NCBI GenBank assembly: GCA_041671545.1
Contig: JBAZBI010000018.1
Span: forward strand, 1-64,000
From: UBA1563 sp041671545
GTDB taxonomy: Bacteria; Bacteroidota; Ignavibacteria; Ignavibacteriales; Ignavibacteriaceae
Direction: 5' to 3'
Length of the DNA stretch: 64,000 nt
The notes beneath the pieces are model-generated. The model saw only the letters and a list, made by a program, of their open reading frames with translations, had not been told where the DNA came from and did no database searches. Positions 25,217 through 33,076 of the stretch are shown in pieces. Numbering within the stretch: the first letter of the stretch is position 1; each line of letters opens with the position of its first letter. A program made the translations under genes and the position numbers.

Positions 25217-25726
25217 TTATAGAAGCTTTTTTCTTCCAATAAGATGCTGAACTTTGGTGTTCCTCATTTTAAAGGGAAGTTTTTCTTCAAACACGAATCC
25301 TATTTTTTCATACCACCGGAGCGCATTGATATTATTATCCATAACGCCGATCCAAATTTCGGAAAAACCTTTTTCTTTTGCAGATGTAAAAGCAATTTCC
25401 ATCAATTGCTTACCGATTTTCAATTTTTGAAATTCCGGTAGGACGTATATAGATGAAAGGTAAAATCTATTTTCTGTAATATCAATTGTCAATTTTAACC
25501 AGCCGACAGCTTTGCCGTCAACTTCTGCAACAAAACAAAATGCGTTTGTGTTGTTGAAAAGTTCTTCTAACTTTTTTGTGTTGTAAGTCTTGTTTAAGTA
25601 AAAAGTCAAATCTTCTTTTGGAATGAAAGAAGCATAAGCTTTGTCCCACGATTTTTGCAAAATTTTATAAACTTGCTCAAAGTCGTTTTTTCCCCAAGGT
25701 CTAAAAGTTACTTTTGATTCTTCCAT
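25217..25726 (-). CDS. GNAT-family N-acetyltransferase
   Basis: This 169-aa single-domain GNAT has the acetyl-CoA-binding stretch YVLPEFQKLKIGKQLM and the C-terminal NINALRWYEKIGFVFEEKLPF pattern. It transfers an acetyl group to an amine of unknown identity. The gene ends 59 bp before the deoxyhypusine-synthase-like start and begins 6 bp after the upstream epimerase stop. The three genes may share a transcript, which would allow a polyamine as acceptor, but this is only context. Confidence 0.88.
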   Translation of the reverse strand: MEESKVTFRPWGKNDFEQVYKILQKSWDKAYASFIPKEDLTFYLNKTYNTKKLEELFNNTNAFCFVAEVDGKAVGWLKLTIDITENRFYLSSIYVLPEFQKLKIGKQLMEIAFTSAKEKGFSEIWIGVMDNNINALRWYEKIGFVFEEKLPFKMRNTKVQHLIGRKKLL

Positions 25727-25732
25727 GATTAC

Positions 25733-26770
25733 CTAAAAAAATATTTTTGCAATTCGTAAAATGCCTTGTTTCCAACGGACGCGGTGCGAGATACCGCTTG
25801 CCTCCTGGATTTTATCTATGTTTTCCAAATACCATTTGAAGTTGCGGAGAAGCGCGTCTTTATTGGAGAATTTTGGTTTGTAACCGAGAATTTTTTCTGC
25901 TTTCTCAATTGATACAAAAGAATCTTTGGAAGCGGTTTCATACACCCATTTATAAAGTGGGGATAATTTTAACGCTTCTAAAAATCTAAGAATAAAAATG
26001 ATTGGCTTCTCAGGCAGACCGGTAATTTTTTTACCAAACCCGGCGTAATCTAAAACAGCTTGATAATCTTCTTTCATCGTTGTGAATTCTTTCGCGCCGA
26101 TATTAAACGTATCATTCACAATTTTTTCGTCGAGCATTGCGCAAAGATAAATTGCTTCACACAAGTCCTCAACATCAAGTAGTTGGTAACGGTTGTTCCC
26201 ATCGCCGATCATCGGAAAACCTTTACCGTCTTTTGCCCAATCGTAGAGCAGATCAAATACACCAAGTCTTTCCGGACCGATAAAAGATTTCGGACGGAGA
26301 ATTGGAACGCACATTCCTTGTTTTCTAAATTTTAAACATTCTTCTTCGGCGAGAATTTTTGCCTTCCCGTATGGCCCAACACCGTCAAGTTTATCCGTTT
26401 CAAATAAAGGATGGTGATCTGGAATTCCGTAAACTGCTGTGGATGAAATATGGATAAATCTTTTTACTCCGGCTTTAACGGAAGCTCCGAGTAAATTTTT
26501 TGTTCCATCAATGTCCGTTGATAAAATATCTTCTTCAGAATAAAGCGGAAGTGCGGCAGCGGTATGCACAACAATATCAACGTTTGCAACGGATTTTTCA
26601 ACCGTTTGTTTATCACGAATATCGCCCGTGATAATATTTACTTTGTTTTTAACATCTTCATAATTGAAATCGACAATATCAAGTGAAGTAACCTCATGAT
26701 TATTCTTCAATAAATAACGGACTAAATTTATCCCAAGAAAACCGGCGCCGCCGGTAATTAAAAAGCGCAT
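25733..26770 (-). CDS. NAD-dependent epimerase/dehydratase (extended SDR)
   Basis: The 345-aa protein has the nucleotide-binding GGAGFLGIN motif at the N-terminus, the catalytic Tyr-x3-Lys in GPYGKAKIL, and the HISSTAVYG serine block. Extended SDRs of this kind act on nucleotide sugars or sterol-like substrates. The substrate here cannot be named. It is the first gene of the minus-strand run with the GNAT and deoxyhypusine-synthase-like genes, and divergent from the next plus-strand gene. Confidence 0.88.
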   Translation of the reverse strand: MRFLITGGAGFLGINLVRYLLKNNHEVTSLDIVDFNYEDVKNKVNIITGDIRDKQTVEKSVANVDIVVHTAAALPLYSEEDILSTDIDGTKNLLGASVKAGVKRFIHISSTAVYGIPDHHPLFETDKLDGVGPYGKAKILAEEECLKFRKQGMCVPILRPKSFIGPERLGVFDLLYDWAKDGKGFPMIGDGNNRYQLLDVEDLCEAIYLCAMLDEKIVNDTFNIGAKEFTTMKEDYQAVLDYAGFGKKITGLPEKPIIFILRFLEALKLSPLYKWVYETASKDSFVSIEKAEKILGYKPKFSNKDALLRNFKWYLENIDKIQEASGISHRVRWKQGILRIAKIFF

Positions 26771-26851
26771 TAAAACAGTTCCTTAAAAAGTGAACGAAAT
26801 TCAAGGTTAAAATTACTATTTTTGGAGTGCTAAGAAAAGAAATGAATTGAT

Positions 26852-27577
26852 TTGGAAAAAATATTTAATAATAGAATTGTAGCTGATAATTTCCTTAAAG
26901 GATTTGGGTTCTCTCTGGGAGTTCACATTTTCATACTGGTTATTGCTCTCGTATTAAAGAGCGGAGTTCTAATTTCAAGAAGTGGATTGCCGAAATCTTC
27001 CGACACGAGAATGCAGTTTTTATACGAAGATAACTTTTCAAGTTCTTTACCACCGGGCTTAAATTCGGATCTATTACAAAAGGAAAATATCGATTCCAAA
27101 GGGATAAATCCCGTCGCTGTTCCCGGATCGGTAAATGCGTCATCGCCATTTTCAAATGCCGATACAACCGGGTTAACCCAATTTTACTCGGAGAATTCAT
27201 TAAATGTAAACATGAAATTTCCGATTGGCTGGACATACATCGACCAAAACGTAAAAAAGAAGCTTGATGGAGTTACTTTTTACGGTGATCCGCGGATTTA
27301 TAGTCCACCCCCTTATGTCCATTTGGAGGTAGTTGAAAAATATTTGTTCAATCCGTCACGTTATACTTTAAAAGCTGAAAATTCCAACTATGAATATTAC
27401 TTCAACCCGCCCGAAGAGCTTGAAGGGACATTCACCCAGACAATTTATATAAAAACAGATATTGATGAAGATTTTATCATAAAACTGATAGTTAAAGGAA
27501 AAGACCCTTTTTACCGTTTTTTGCCCTCTTTTTGGGGAATAGTGCAGTCATTTAATTTTGGCAGCTCAATTTTTTAG
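26852..27577 (+). CDS. Membrane-anchored hypothetical protein, TonB-like N-terminus
   Basis: The 241-aa product (TTG start) has one N-terminal transmembrane helix (FGFSLGVHIFILVIALVL) preceded by a short cytoplasmic stretch, as in TonB-type proteins. A low-complexity Ser/Pro/Asn linker of about 90 residues and a compact C-terminal domain of about 120 residues follow. The C-terminal part (MKFPIGWTYIDQNVKKKLDG) does not match the TonB C-terminal fold clearly. Function is unknown. It is divergent from the epimerase gene and 115 bp upstream of rplM. Confidence 0.7.
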   Translation: MEKIFNNRIVADNFLKGFGFSLGVHIFILVIALVLKSGVLISRSGLPKSSDTRMQFLYEDNFSSSLPPGLNSDLLQKENIDSKGINPVAVPGSVNASSPFSNADTTGLTQFYSENSLNVNMKFPIGWTYIDQNVKKKLDGVTFYGDPRIYSPPPYVHLEVVEKYLFNPSRYTLKAENSNYEYYFNPPEELEGTFTQTIYIKTDIDEDFIIKLIVKGKDPFYRFLPSFWGIVQSFNFGSSIF

Positions 27578-27618
27578 TAAATCCCGAATAATATTCGTAA
27601 TATTACCCTTCAAAATAA

Positions 27619-27647
27619 TTGACTTTTTAGTCTTGGAAGTTTATTTT
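27619..27647 (+). promoter_or_regulatory. Sigma-70-type promoter of the rplM operon
   Basis: TTGACT (27619-27624) and TATTTT (27642-27647) with a 17-bp spacer lie 46 bp upstream of the rplM start, followed by an AGAGGAATG ribosome site region. Confidence 0.55.
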
Positions 27648-27692
27648 TAAAGCCTTTATAAAAACGAATTTGAATATTCAGAGGAATGTTAC

Positions 27693-28133
27693 GTGAAACA
27701 AGAAAAACTGACCAGATTTATTAAACCGGAAGATGCTAATCAAAAGTGGTATGTAGTTGATGCAAAAGATCAAACTTTAGGACGATTGGCTTCACAAGTT
27801 GCCCGTGTTATCCGAGGGAAAAATAAAGCTACTTTTACTCCAAACATGGACACTGGCGATTTTGTAGTGGTTATCAATGCCGACAAAGTGAAAATTGCCG
27901 TAAAACGAGAAGAAATGAAGACTTACTTTCATCATACCGGTTACCCCGGCGGTTTGAAAGAAAGAGCATATAAAGAATTAACAGTTAAGAAACCTGAATG
28001 GGTTATCGAAACTGCCGTAAGAGGTATGCTTCCAAAAACGAGATTAGGAAGACAAATTTTTAAAAAATTAAAAGTATATCGTGGAACAGAACATCCACAT
28101 ACAGCTCAAAAACCAGAAGTATTAAGTTTTTAA
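27693..28133 (+). CDS. rplM: 50S ribosomal protein L13
   Basis: The 146-aa protein matches L13 in length and landmarks: KWYVVDAKDQTLGRLASQVA, YFHHTGYPGGLKERAY and AVRGMLPKTRLGRQIFKKLKVYRG. L13 binds 23S rRNA early in large-subunit assembly. The GTG start at 27693 follows AGAGGAATGTTAC. It is the first gene of the standard rplM-rpsI pair, with rpsI 10 bp downstream. Confidence 0.98.
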   Translation: MKQEKLTRFIKPEDANQKWYVVDAKDQTLGRLASQVARVIRGKNKATFTPNMDTGDFVVVINADKVKIAVKREEMKTYFHHTGYPGGLKERAYKELTVKKPEWVIETAVRGMLPKTRLGRQIFKKLKVYRGTEHPHTAQKPEVLSF

Positions 28134-28143
28134 CGGAGAAGAA

Positions 28144-28530
28144 ATGGCAGATCAAATTTTTGTTGGAAGAAGAAAAACAGCTGTAGCGCGTGTAATTCTG
28201 AGAAGCGGAAACGGAACGATAACAGTTAACGGAAAAGCTTTTGAACAAGCTTTCCCTGAAGCAGTTAGCCGCGAAGATATTCTTGGACCTTTTATTGTTA
28301 CCGATACTCAAGGGAAATATGACGTTTCCGCCAAAGTAGCCGGCGGTGGCATCACCGGTCAAGCACAAGCAATTCGTTTAGGCATCGCTAGATCACTTGA
28401 ATCTATCGATAGCGAATATCGACCAAGATTAAAAGAAGCCGGATTTATGACGAGAGACCCGAGAATGGTCGAACGGAAAAAATACGGACAACCAAAAGCA
28501 AGAAAAAGATTTCAATTTTCTAAAAGATAA
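28144..28530 (+). CDS. rpsI: 30S ribosomal protein S9
   Basis: The 128-aa protein ends in the S9 C-terminal tail (KYGQPKARKRFQFSKR) that reaches into the tRNA-binding site of the small subunit. GRRKTAVARVILRSGNGTITVNG and GGGITGQAQAIRLGIARSL are family signatures. It is translated from an ATG with GGAG four bases earlier, 10 bp after rplM. A gap of 113 bp precedes rpsB, containing CCTCCTGTGTCCCGC sequence without a clear terminator. Confidence 0.98.
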   Translation: MADQIFVGRRKTAVARVILRSGNGTITVNGKAFEQAFPEAVSREDILGPFIVTDTQGKYDVSAKVAGGGITGQAQAIRLGIARSLESIDSEYRPRLKEAGFMTRDPRMVERKKYGQPKARKRFQFSKR

Positions 28531-28643
28531 TTTTTCTAATTATATAATCAATCATCCATACTTTCAGATTTACCTCCTGTGTCCCGCTTTAAGGGATTAA
28601 AGGTAAAGAAGAAGAAAGTAGAAGTTAAACAGGAGCATATTCT

Positions 28644-29411
28644 ATGAACAAAGTAGACCTCACTACGCTTATTGAAGCCGGTGCCCATTTCGGACACTTA
28701 ACCCGTCGCTGGAATCCTAAAATGAAGCCATATATTTTTATGGAAAAAAACGGGATTCACATCATCGATTTAAAAAAATCTCAACTTCTTTTACAATCAG
28801 CAGCAGAAAAAATATTCAATCTTACTTCCGAAGGGAAGAAAGTGCTTTTTGTAGGAACGAAGAAACAAGCTAAAAATATTATTGAAACCGAAGCCCGCCG
28901 CAGCGACCAATATTGGGTAACAGAACGCTGGCTTGGCGGAATGCTTACTAATTTTTCTACAATTAGAAAAAGTATTAAAAGACTTCATTCAATTGAAAAA
29001 CAAGAAACTGACGGAACTTTTGAAAAAATCACTAAGAAAGAAAGATTATTCCTTTCACGTGAAAAAGACAAACTGAAAAAAGTTCTTGAAGGTATTGAAA
29101 ACATGAACAAATTGCCAAACGCTTTGTTTGTTGTTGATGTTAAGAAAGAATCGATCGCTGTGATGGAAGCTAAAAGACTTAACATCCCGGTTTATGCTAT
29201 CGTTGATACGAACTGTGACCCCGATCCGATAGATTTCGTTATCCCGGCAAATGATGATGCGGTTAAAACGATTGAGATGATAACTAAATTATTAGCCGAT
29301 TCATGTATAGAAGGTGAAGCAAAATCTAAAGAAGTTAAAGCCGAAGACAGCGCTGCTCCTGAAAGAGTGACCAAAGAAAAAGAATTAGAAAATAAAGAAG
29401 TATCTAAATAA
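28644..29411 (+). CDS. rpsB: 30S ribosomal protein S2
   Basis: The 255-aa S2 has LIEAGAHFGHLTRRWNPKMKPYIF, WLGGMLTNFSTIRKSI and PNALFVVDVKKESIAVMEA, all diagnostic. The last 30 residues are a charged Glu/Lys tail. S2 binds late on the head/body junction of the small subunit with S1. It is followed by tsf, as in most bacteria. AGGAG lies 9 bp before the ATG. Confidence 0.98.
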   Translation: MNKVDLTTLIEAGAHFGHLTRRWNPKMKPYIFMEKNGIHIIDLKKSQLLLQSAAEKIFNLTSEGKKVLFVGTKKQAKNIIETEARRSDQYWVTERWLGGMLTNFSTIRKSIKRLHSIEKQETDGTFEKITKKERLFLSREKDKLKKVLEGIENMNKLPNALFVVDVKKESIAVMEAKRLNIPVYAIVDTNCDPDPIDFVIPANDDAVKTIEMITKLLADSCIEGEAKSKEVKAEDSAAPERVTKEKELENKEVSK

Positions 29412-29436
29412 TTATTTCTGAAAAAGGATTATTAAA

Positions 29437-30297
29437 ATGGCAATTACTGCTAAAGATGTAAATGAACTGCGCGCTAAAACCGGCGCAGGAATGATGGATT
29501 GTAAAAAAGCTTTAACGGAAGCCGAAGGCAACATTGAGAAAGCTATTGATATTTTAAGAAAAAAAGGAGCCGCTGTAGCTGCAAAACGCGCTGATAAAGC
29601 CGCTAATGAAGGCGTTGTGCTTACTGCTGTTTCCCAAGATAAAAAGACCGGATTTATTATTGAAGTAAATTGTGAAACCGATTTCGTAGCAAAATCAGAG
29701 GACTTTATTGCTTTTGTGAATTTTGTATTAGAAACAACTCAACTTCATAAACCAACTTCAGTTGATGAACTTCTGTCAAAGGAAACTTCTCTTCAAACAA
29801 AATTAGATGAGATAGTAGGAAAGATCGGCGAAAAAGTTGTGATCTCTCGTATTGGGATCACTTCAACTGAAAACGGTTACGTTGCCGAATACGTTCATCC
29901 CGGCGCTAAATTAGGAGTATTAATTATTTTTGTAAATGTGCCGGAAGATAAAGCCGAGTTGGTTGCCGGTATCTCAAAAGATATTGCTATGCAAGTTGCC
30001 GCTATGAAACCGCTTGCTGTTTATCGTGATGAAGTTGACCAGGAAGTAGTTAACAAAGAGATCGAAATCTATAAAGAGCTTGCGCGCAAAGAAGGTAAAC
30101 CTGAACAAATTCTCGAGAAAATTTCAGCGGGAAGAATTAATAAATTCTACCAGGAAAATTGTCTTTTTGAACAAGCATTTATTAAAGATAACACTAAGAC
30201 TGTTGGTGACTTGATAAAAGAAATTAATACAGCAGTCGGAGCTGAAGTGAAGATACAATCTTTTCTGCGCTTTCATCTTGGTGATGAAAAAAAATAA
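29437..30297 (+). CDS. tsf: Elongation factor Ts
   Basis: The 286-aa protein has the N-terminal UBA-like domain (VNELRAKTGAGMMDCKKALTEA) and the TDFVAKSEDF motif of EF-Ts, and a complete core with a C-terminal segment FYQENCLFEQAFIKD. It recycles EF-Tu by releasing GDP. It lies 25 bp after rpsB with AAGGA before the ATG, and a T-tailed hairpin follows the stop. Confidence 0.98.
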   Translation: MAITAKDVNELRAKTGAGMMDCKKALTEAEGNIEKAIDILRKKGAAVAAKRADKAANEGVVLTAVSQDKKTGFIIEVNCETDFVAKSEDFIAFVNFVLETTQLHKPTSVDELLSKETSLQTKLDEIVGKIGEKVVISRIGITSTENGYVAEYVHPGAKLGVLIIFVNVPEDKAELVAGISKDIAMQVAAMKPLAVYRDEVDQEVVNKEIEIYKELARKEGKPEQILEKISAGRINKFYQENCLFEQAFIKDNTKTVGDLIKEINTAVGAEVKIQSFLRFHLGDEKK

Positions 30298-30305
30298 CTG
30301 TTTTC

Positions 30306-30337
30306 AAAAAGGTCTTCATTGCGTAAGACCTTTTTTT
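30306..30337 (+). terminator. Terminator between tsf and pyrH
   Basis: An 11-bp stem (AAAAAGGTCTT / AAGACCTTTTT) with an 8-base loop and a run of seven T lies directly after tsf. It probably lowers expression into pyrH rather than blocking it. Confidence 0.8.
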
Positions 30338-30356
30338 ATGTCTAAAGGAAATATCT

Positions 30357-31073
30357 ATGCAAACTCTAAAGTATAAAAGAATTCTTCTAAAGTTAAGCGG
30401 CGAATCGTTGATGGGCAAAAAAGGATTTGGTATTGATCCCGAAGTTCTTGATTTTTTTGCCGACGAAATTATCTCAATCCATAAACTTGGAGTTGAAATC
30501 GGTGTGGTTATCGGCGGCGGAAATATTTTCAGAGGTTTGAACGCCAGCGATCAGGGGATCGGGAGAGTTACCGGAGATCAAATGGGGATGCTCGCAACTT
30601 TGATAAATTCATTAGCGCTTCAAAATTCAATCGAATTAAAAGGCACATATTCCCGCTTAATGAGTTCAATTAAAATGGATGAAATAGCCGAACCTTACAT
30701 CCGCAGAAGAGCAATTCGTCATTTGGAAAAAGGACGTGTAGTTATTTTTGGCGCGGGAACAGGCCATCCTTATTTCAGCACGGATACTGCCGCATCCCTC
30801 CGGGCTGTTGAAATGGAAGCTGATGTGATAATCAAAGGAACACGTGTTGACGGTGTTTTTAATGCCGACCCGGAAAAAGTCCCCGGAGCTTTGAAGTTCG
30901 ATTCAATTTCTTACATCGATATTTTAAAGAAAAATCTCCGTGTAATGGATATGACGGCAATCAGTTTGTGCCAGGAGAATAAACTCCCCCTTGTTGTATT
31001 TAATATGGATAAACCGGGCAACTTACTTGCTCTTATAAAAGGAGAAAATGTTGGAACTGTAGTGCAGGAATAA
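30357..31073 (+). CDS. pyrH: UMP kinase
   Basis: The 238-aa bacterial UMP kinase of the amino-acid-kinase fold shows KRILLKLSGESLMG, VVIGGGNIFRG, GAGTGHPYFSTDTAA and GTRVDGVFNADP. It phosphorylates UMP to UDP with ATP, feeding pyrimidine nucleotide pools. It starts at ATG 30357 with AAAGGAAA upstream. frr follows 50 bp later, the classical tsf-pyrH-frr order. Confidence 0.98.
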   Translation: MQTLKYKRILLKLSGESLMGKKGFGIDPEVLDFFADEIISIHKLGVEIGVVIGGGNIFRGLNASDQGIGRVTGDQMGMLATLINSLALQNSIELKGTYSRLMSSIKMDEIAEPYIRRRAIRHLEKGRVVIFGAGTGHPYFSTDTAASLRAVEMEADVIIKGTRVDGVFNADPEKVPGALKFDSISYIDILKKNLRVMDMTAISLCQENKLPLVVFNMDKPGNLLALIKGENVGTVVQE

Positions 31074-31123
31074 AAAGATTTTATTATTTTTTTATTACTA
31101 CTTTGAAACATTTTGAGGTTTTT

Positions 31124-31678
31124 ATGGAACAGATACTTAAAGATACACGATCAAAAATGGATAAATCAATTGAAGCGCTGCGACATGAATTATCCAGGAT
31201 CAGAACGGGCAAAGCAACCACCGCACTGTTGGATAACGTTAAAGTTGATTATTACGGAACACTCACTCCAATCCGGCAGGTAGCAAATGTTACGGTTTTA
31301 GACAGCCACACCTTATCCGTTACACCTTGGGATAAATCTCTCGTTCAAGCGGTAGATAAAGCGATCCTCAATGCTGATCTTGGACTTAATCCTGTTAGCG
31401 ATGGGACGAATTTAAAAATCCCGATTCCACTTTTAACAGAGGAAAGAAGAAAAGATTTAGTAAAGTTGGTTAAAAAATTCGGGGAAGACTGTAAAATTGC
31501 GATCCGAAATGTTAGACGCGAAGGGAATGATCATTTAAAGCGCGCTGAAAAAGATAAAAAAATTACCGAAGATCAATTAAAAGAAGCTGAAGACAAAACA
31601 CAGAAATTTACAAACGAACACATTACGATGATCGATGATATTCTGAAGCACAAAGAAAAAGAAATAATGGAAGTGTAG
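31124..31678 (+). CDS. frr: Ribosome recycling factor
   Basis: The 184-aa protein is the usual length when started at the ATG at 31124, which has GAGG six bases upstream. A TTG at 31103 would add seven residues and is not needed. Family segments include ALRHELSRIRTGKAT, WDKSLVQAVDKAI and IRNVRREGNDHLKRAEKD. With EF-G it splits the post-termination ribosome. A strong terminator follows. Confidence 0.98.
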   Translation: MEQILKDTRSKMDKSIEALRHELSRIRTGKATTALLDNVKVDYYGTLTPIRQVANVTVLDSHTLSVTPWDKSLVQAVDKAILNADLGLNPVSDGTNLKIPIPLLTEERRKDLVKLVKKFGEDCKIAIRNVRREGNDHLKRAEKDKKITEDQLKEAEDKTQKFTNEHITMIDDILKHKEKEIMEV

Positions 31679-31700
31679 CTTTTCTTTATTTGAGTTAATT

Positions 31701-31728
31701 AATTCCCGCTTCGCGCGGGAATTTTTTT
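31701..31728 (+). terminator. Rho-independent terminator after frr
   Basis: A 9-bp stem (AATTCCCGC / GCGGGAATT) with a 5-base loop is followed by six or more T. Confidence 0.9.
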
Positions 31729-31824
31729 ATCCGGACTCCATCCGATTTATTATGATTCGGTTAAAATCTTTCCTCAAAATTTTCTAAATTTCTGTTGAAG
31801 ATTTCGTAAAAAGAGAAAAACTAA

Positions 31825-32448
31825 ATGGTTAAAAATGTACTTTTATTTACAGGAGGATTGTTCCTCTTTTTAACCGGATGTGTATTGTACGGAGTATTAC
31901 TTAATGTAAAAGAAAAACCCCTGCAGCAAGAAATGGCATTAAAGGGTTTAACCAAAATTGAAAATCCAAGAATTGTTATTAATCGTAATACATTTGAGTT
32001 GGCTCTTTATGCCGATACGATTTTAGTAAAAAAATACCGGGCAGTTTTTGGAAGAAATCCACAACCGAAGCGAAGAGCAAATGATAATGCTACTCCAATC
32101 GGTGTTTACAAAATTTGTGATATTCTCACTACACACAAATATGGAAAACTTTTTAAAATAACTTATCCGAATCTACAGGATGTTGAAGCCGGTTTTACAC
32201 GGGGAAGTCTTACGCAAGATGAATATGAGAAACTCCGTTTTGATAATAATTACGGAGAATGTATTAATGCCGGAACCAAACTCGGCGGGGATGTTGGAAT
32301 CCACGGCATCGGTGAATTGAATTTTATTTTCAAAAATTTACCATTCGTATTTAACTGGACCGACGGTTCCATCGCTGTGAGCAATGAAAATATTGATGAA
32401 CTTTATAACATTATATCCAAAGGAACAGAAGTTGTTATTATTAAATAA
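31825..32448 (+). CDS. L,D-transpeptidase-family protein with catalytic Cys replaced by Ser
   Basis: The 207-aa protein has an N-terminal membrane anchor (LLFTGGLFLFLTGCVLYGVLL) and a YkuD-type domain. The domain begins PRIVINRNTFELALYAD, continues with RANDNATPIGVYKI and GIHGIGE, and ends at NWTDGSIAVSNENIDELY. In active members the last motif reads W-T-x-G-C-I-A-V-S-N. Here the cysteine is Ser182 (codon TCC at 32368-32370). Such enzymes form 3-3 cross-links or attach proteins to peptidoglycan. The change predicts loss of thioester chemistry or an altered activity. Overlapped by the next gene. Confidence 0.88.
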   Translation: MVKNVLLFTGGLFLFLTGCVLYGVLLNVKEKPLQQEMALKGLTKIENPRIVINRNTFELALYADTILVKKYRAVFGRNPQPKRRANDNATPIGVYKICDILTTHKYGKLFKITYPNLQDVEAGFTRGSLTQDEYEKLRFDNNYGECINAGTKLGGDVGIHGIGELNFIFKNLPFVFNWTDGSIAVSNENIDELYNIISKGTEVVIIK

Positions 32449-33061
32449 ATTAAAATTAACGCTGATACTTTTTTCATTCCTAATACTCGTAAATGGTTGT
32501 GCTGATAAGAATCAGGAACCATCTATGGCAAAAGAAGACTATCTTGGTGACAATCAAAAACTTCTTAAGCATCTCCAGAATAAATTTGATCCGGAAATAA
32601 AAGTTGCATTGTACAGCCAATTCGATAGTGACTCGACCAAAAAAGAAATTCTTGCGATCAAGGAAACAAAACCATCCAAGACAGATAAATGGGGATTGAA
32701 AATTCAACGCTTATCGAAGGATTCGTTGATCAAAATAGATGAATTTTTCCTCCCGGAAATGTCAACAAATGAAAGTATTTGCACGACTCAAAAAATCGAA
32801 GGATTTCCGTACGACTTATTTTATTATAACTCGGAAAGTTTTTATACGGGATCAAGCGGTGGAGAAGTTTTTACATACTTAATTGATTTTTCCGACCGGC
32901 AAACCTATTACGCCCATTTAGTAATAAAACCGGAGAAGCCGGTAATTCTTTTTCTTTCAAAAAATTGCGAAGGAAAAAAAACGAAAGAATTTTTCTTGAA
33001 TCTTTTTAAACTTGATTACCCGGAACTTGTTCTTAGTCAAAAAGATATTTCATCAGATTAA
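32432..33061 (+). CDS. Hypothetical lipoprotein
   Basis: The likely start is TTG at 32432, with AAGGA eight bases upstream. It gives a 209-aa product with a clean lipobox (ILVNGC). An ATG at 32384 in the same frame would add residues lying inside the previous gene. The start overlaps the transpeptidase-like gene by 17 bp, so the two are probably translationally coupled and may work together at the envelope. The body is rich in Lys, Asp and aromatic residues with no motif recognised. Confidence 0.72.
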   Translation: MLLLNKLKLTLILFSFLILVNGCADKNQEPSMAKEDYLGDNQKLLKHLQNKFDPEIKVALYSQFDSDSTKKEILAIKETKPSKTDKWGLKIQRLSKDSLIKIDEFFLPEMSTNESICTTQKIEGFPYDLFYYNSESFYTGSSGGEVFTYLIDFSDRQTYYAHLVIKPEKPVILFLSKNCEGKKTKEFFLNLFKLDYPELVLSQKDISSD

Positions 33062-33076
33062 ACACTAAAACTGATT

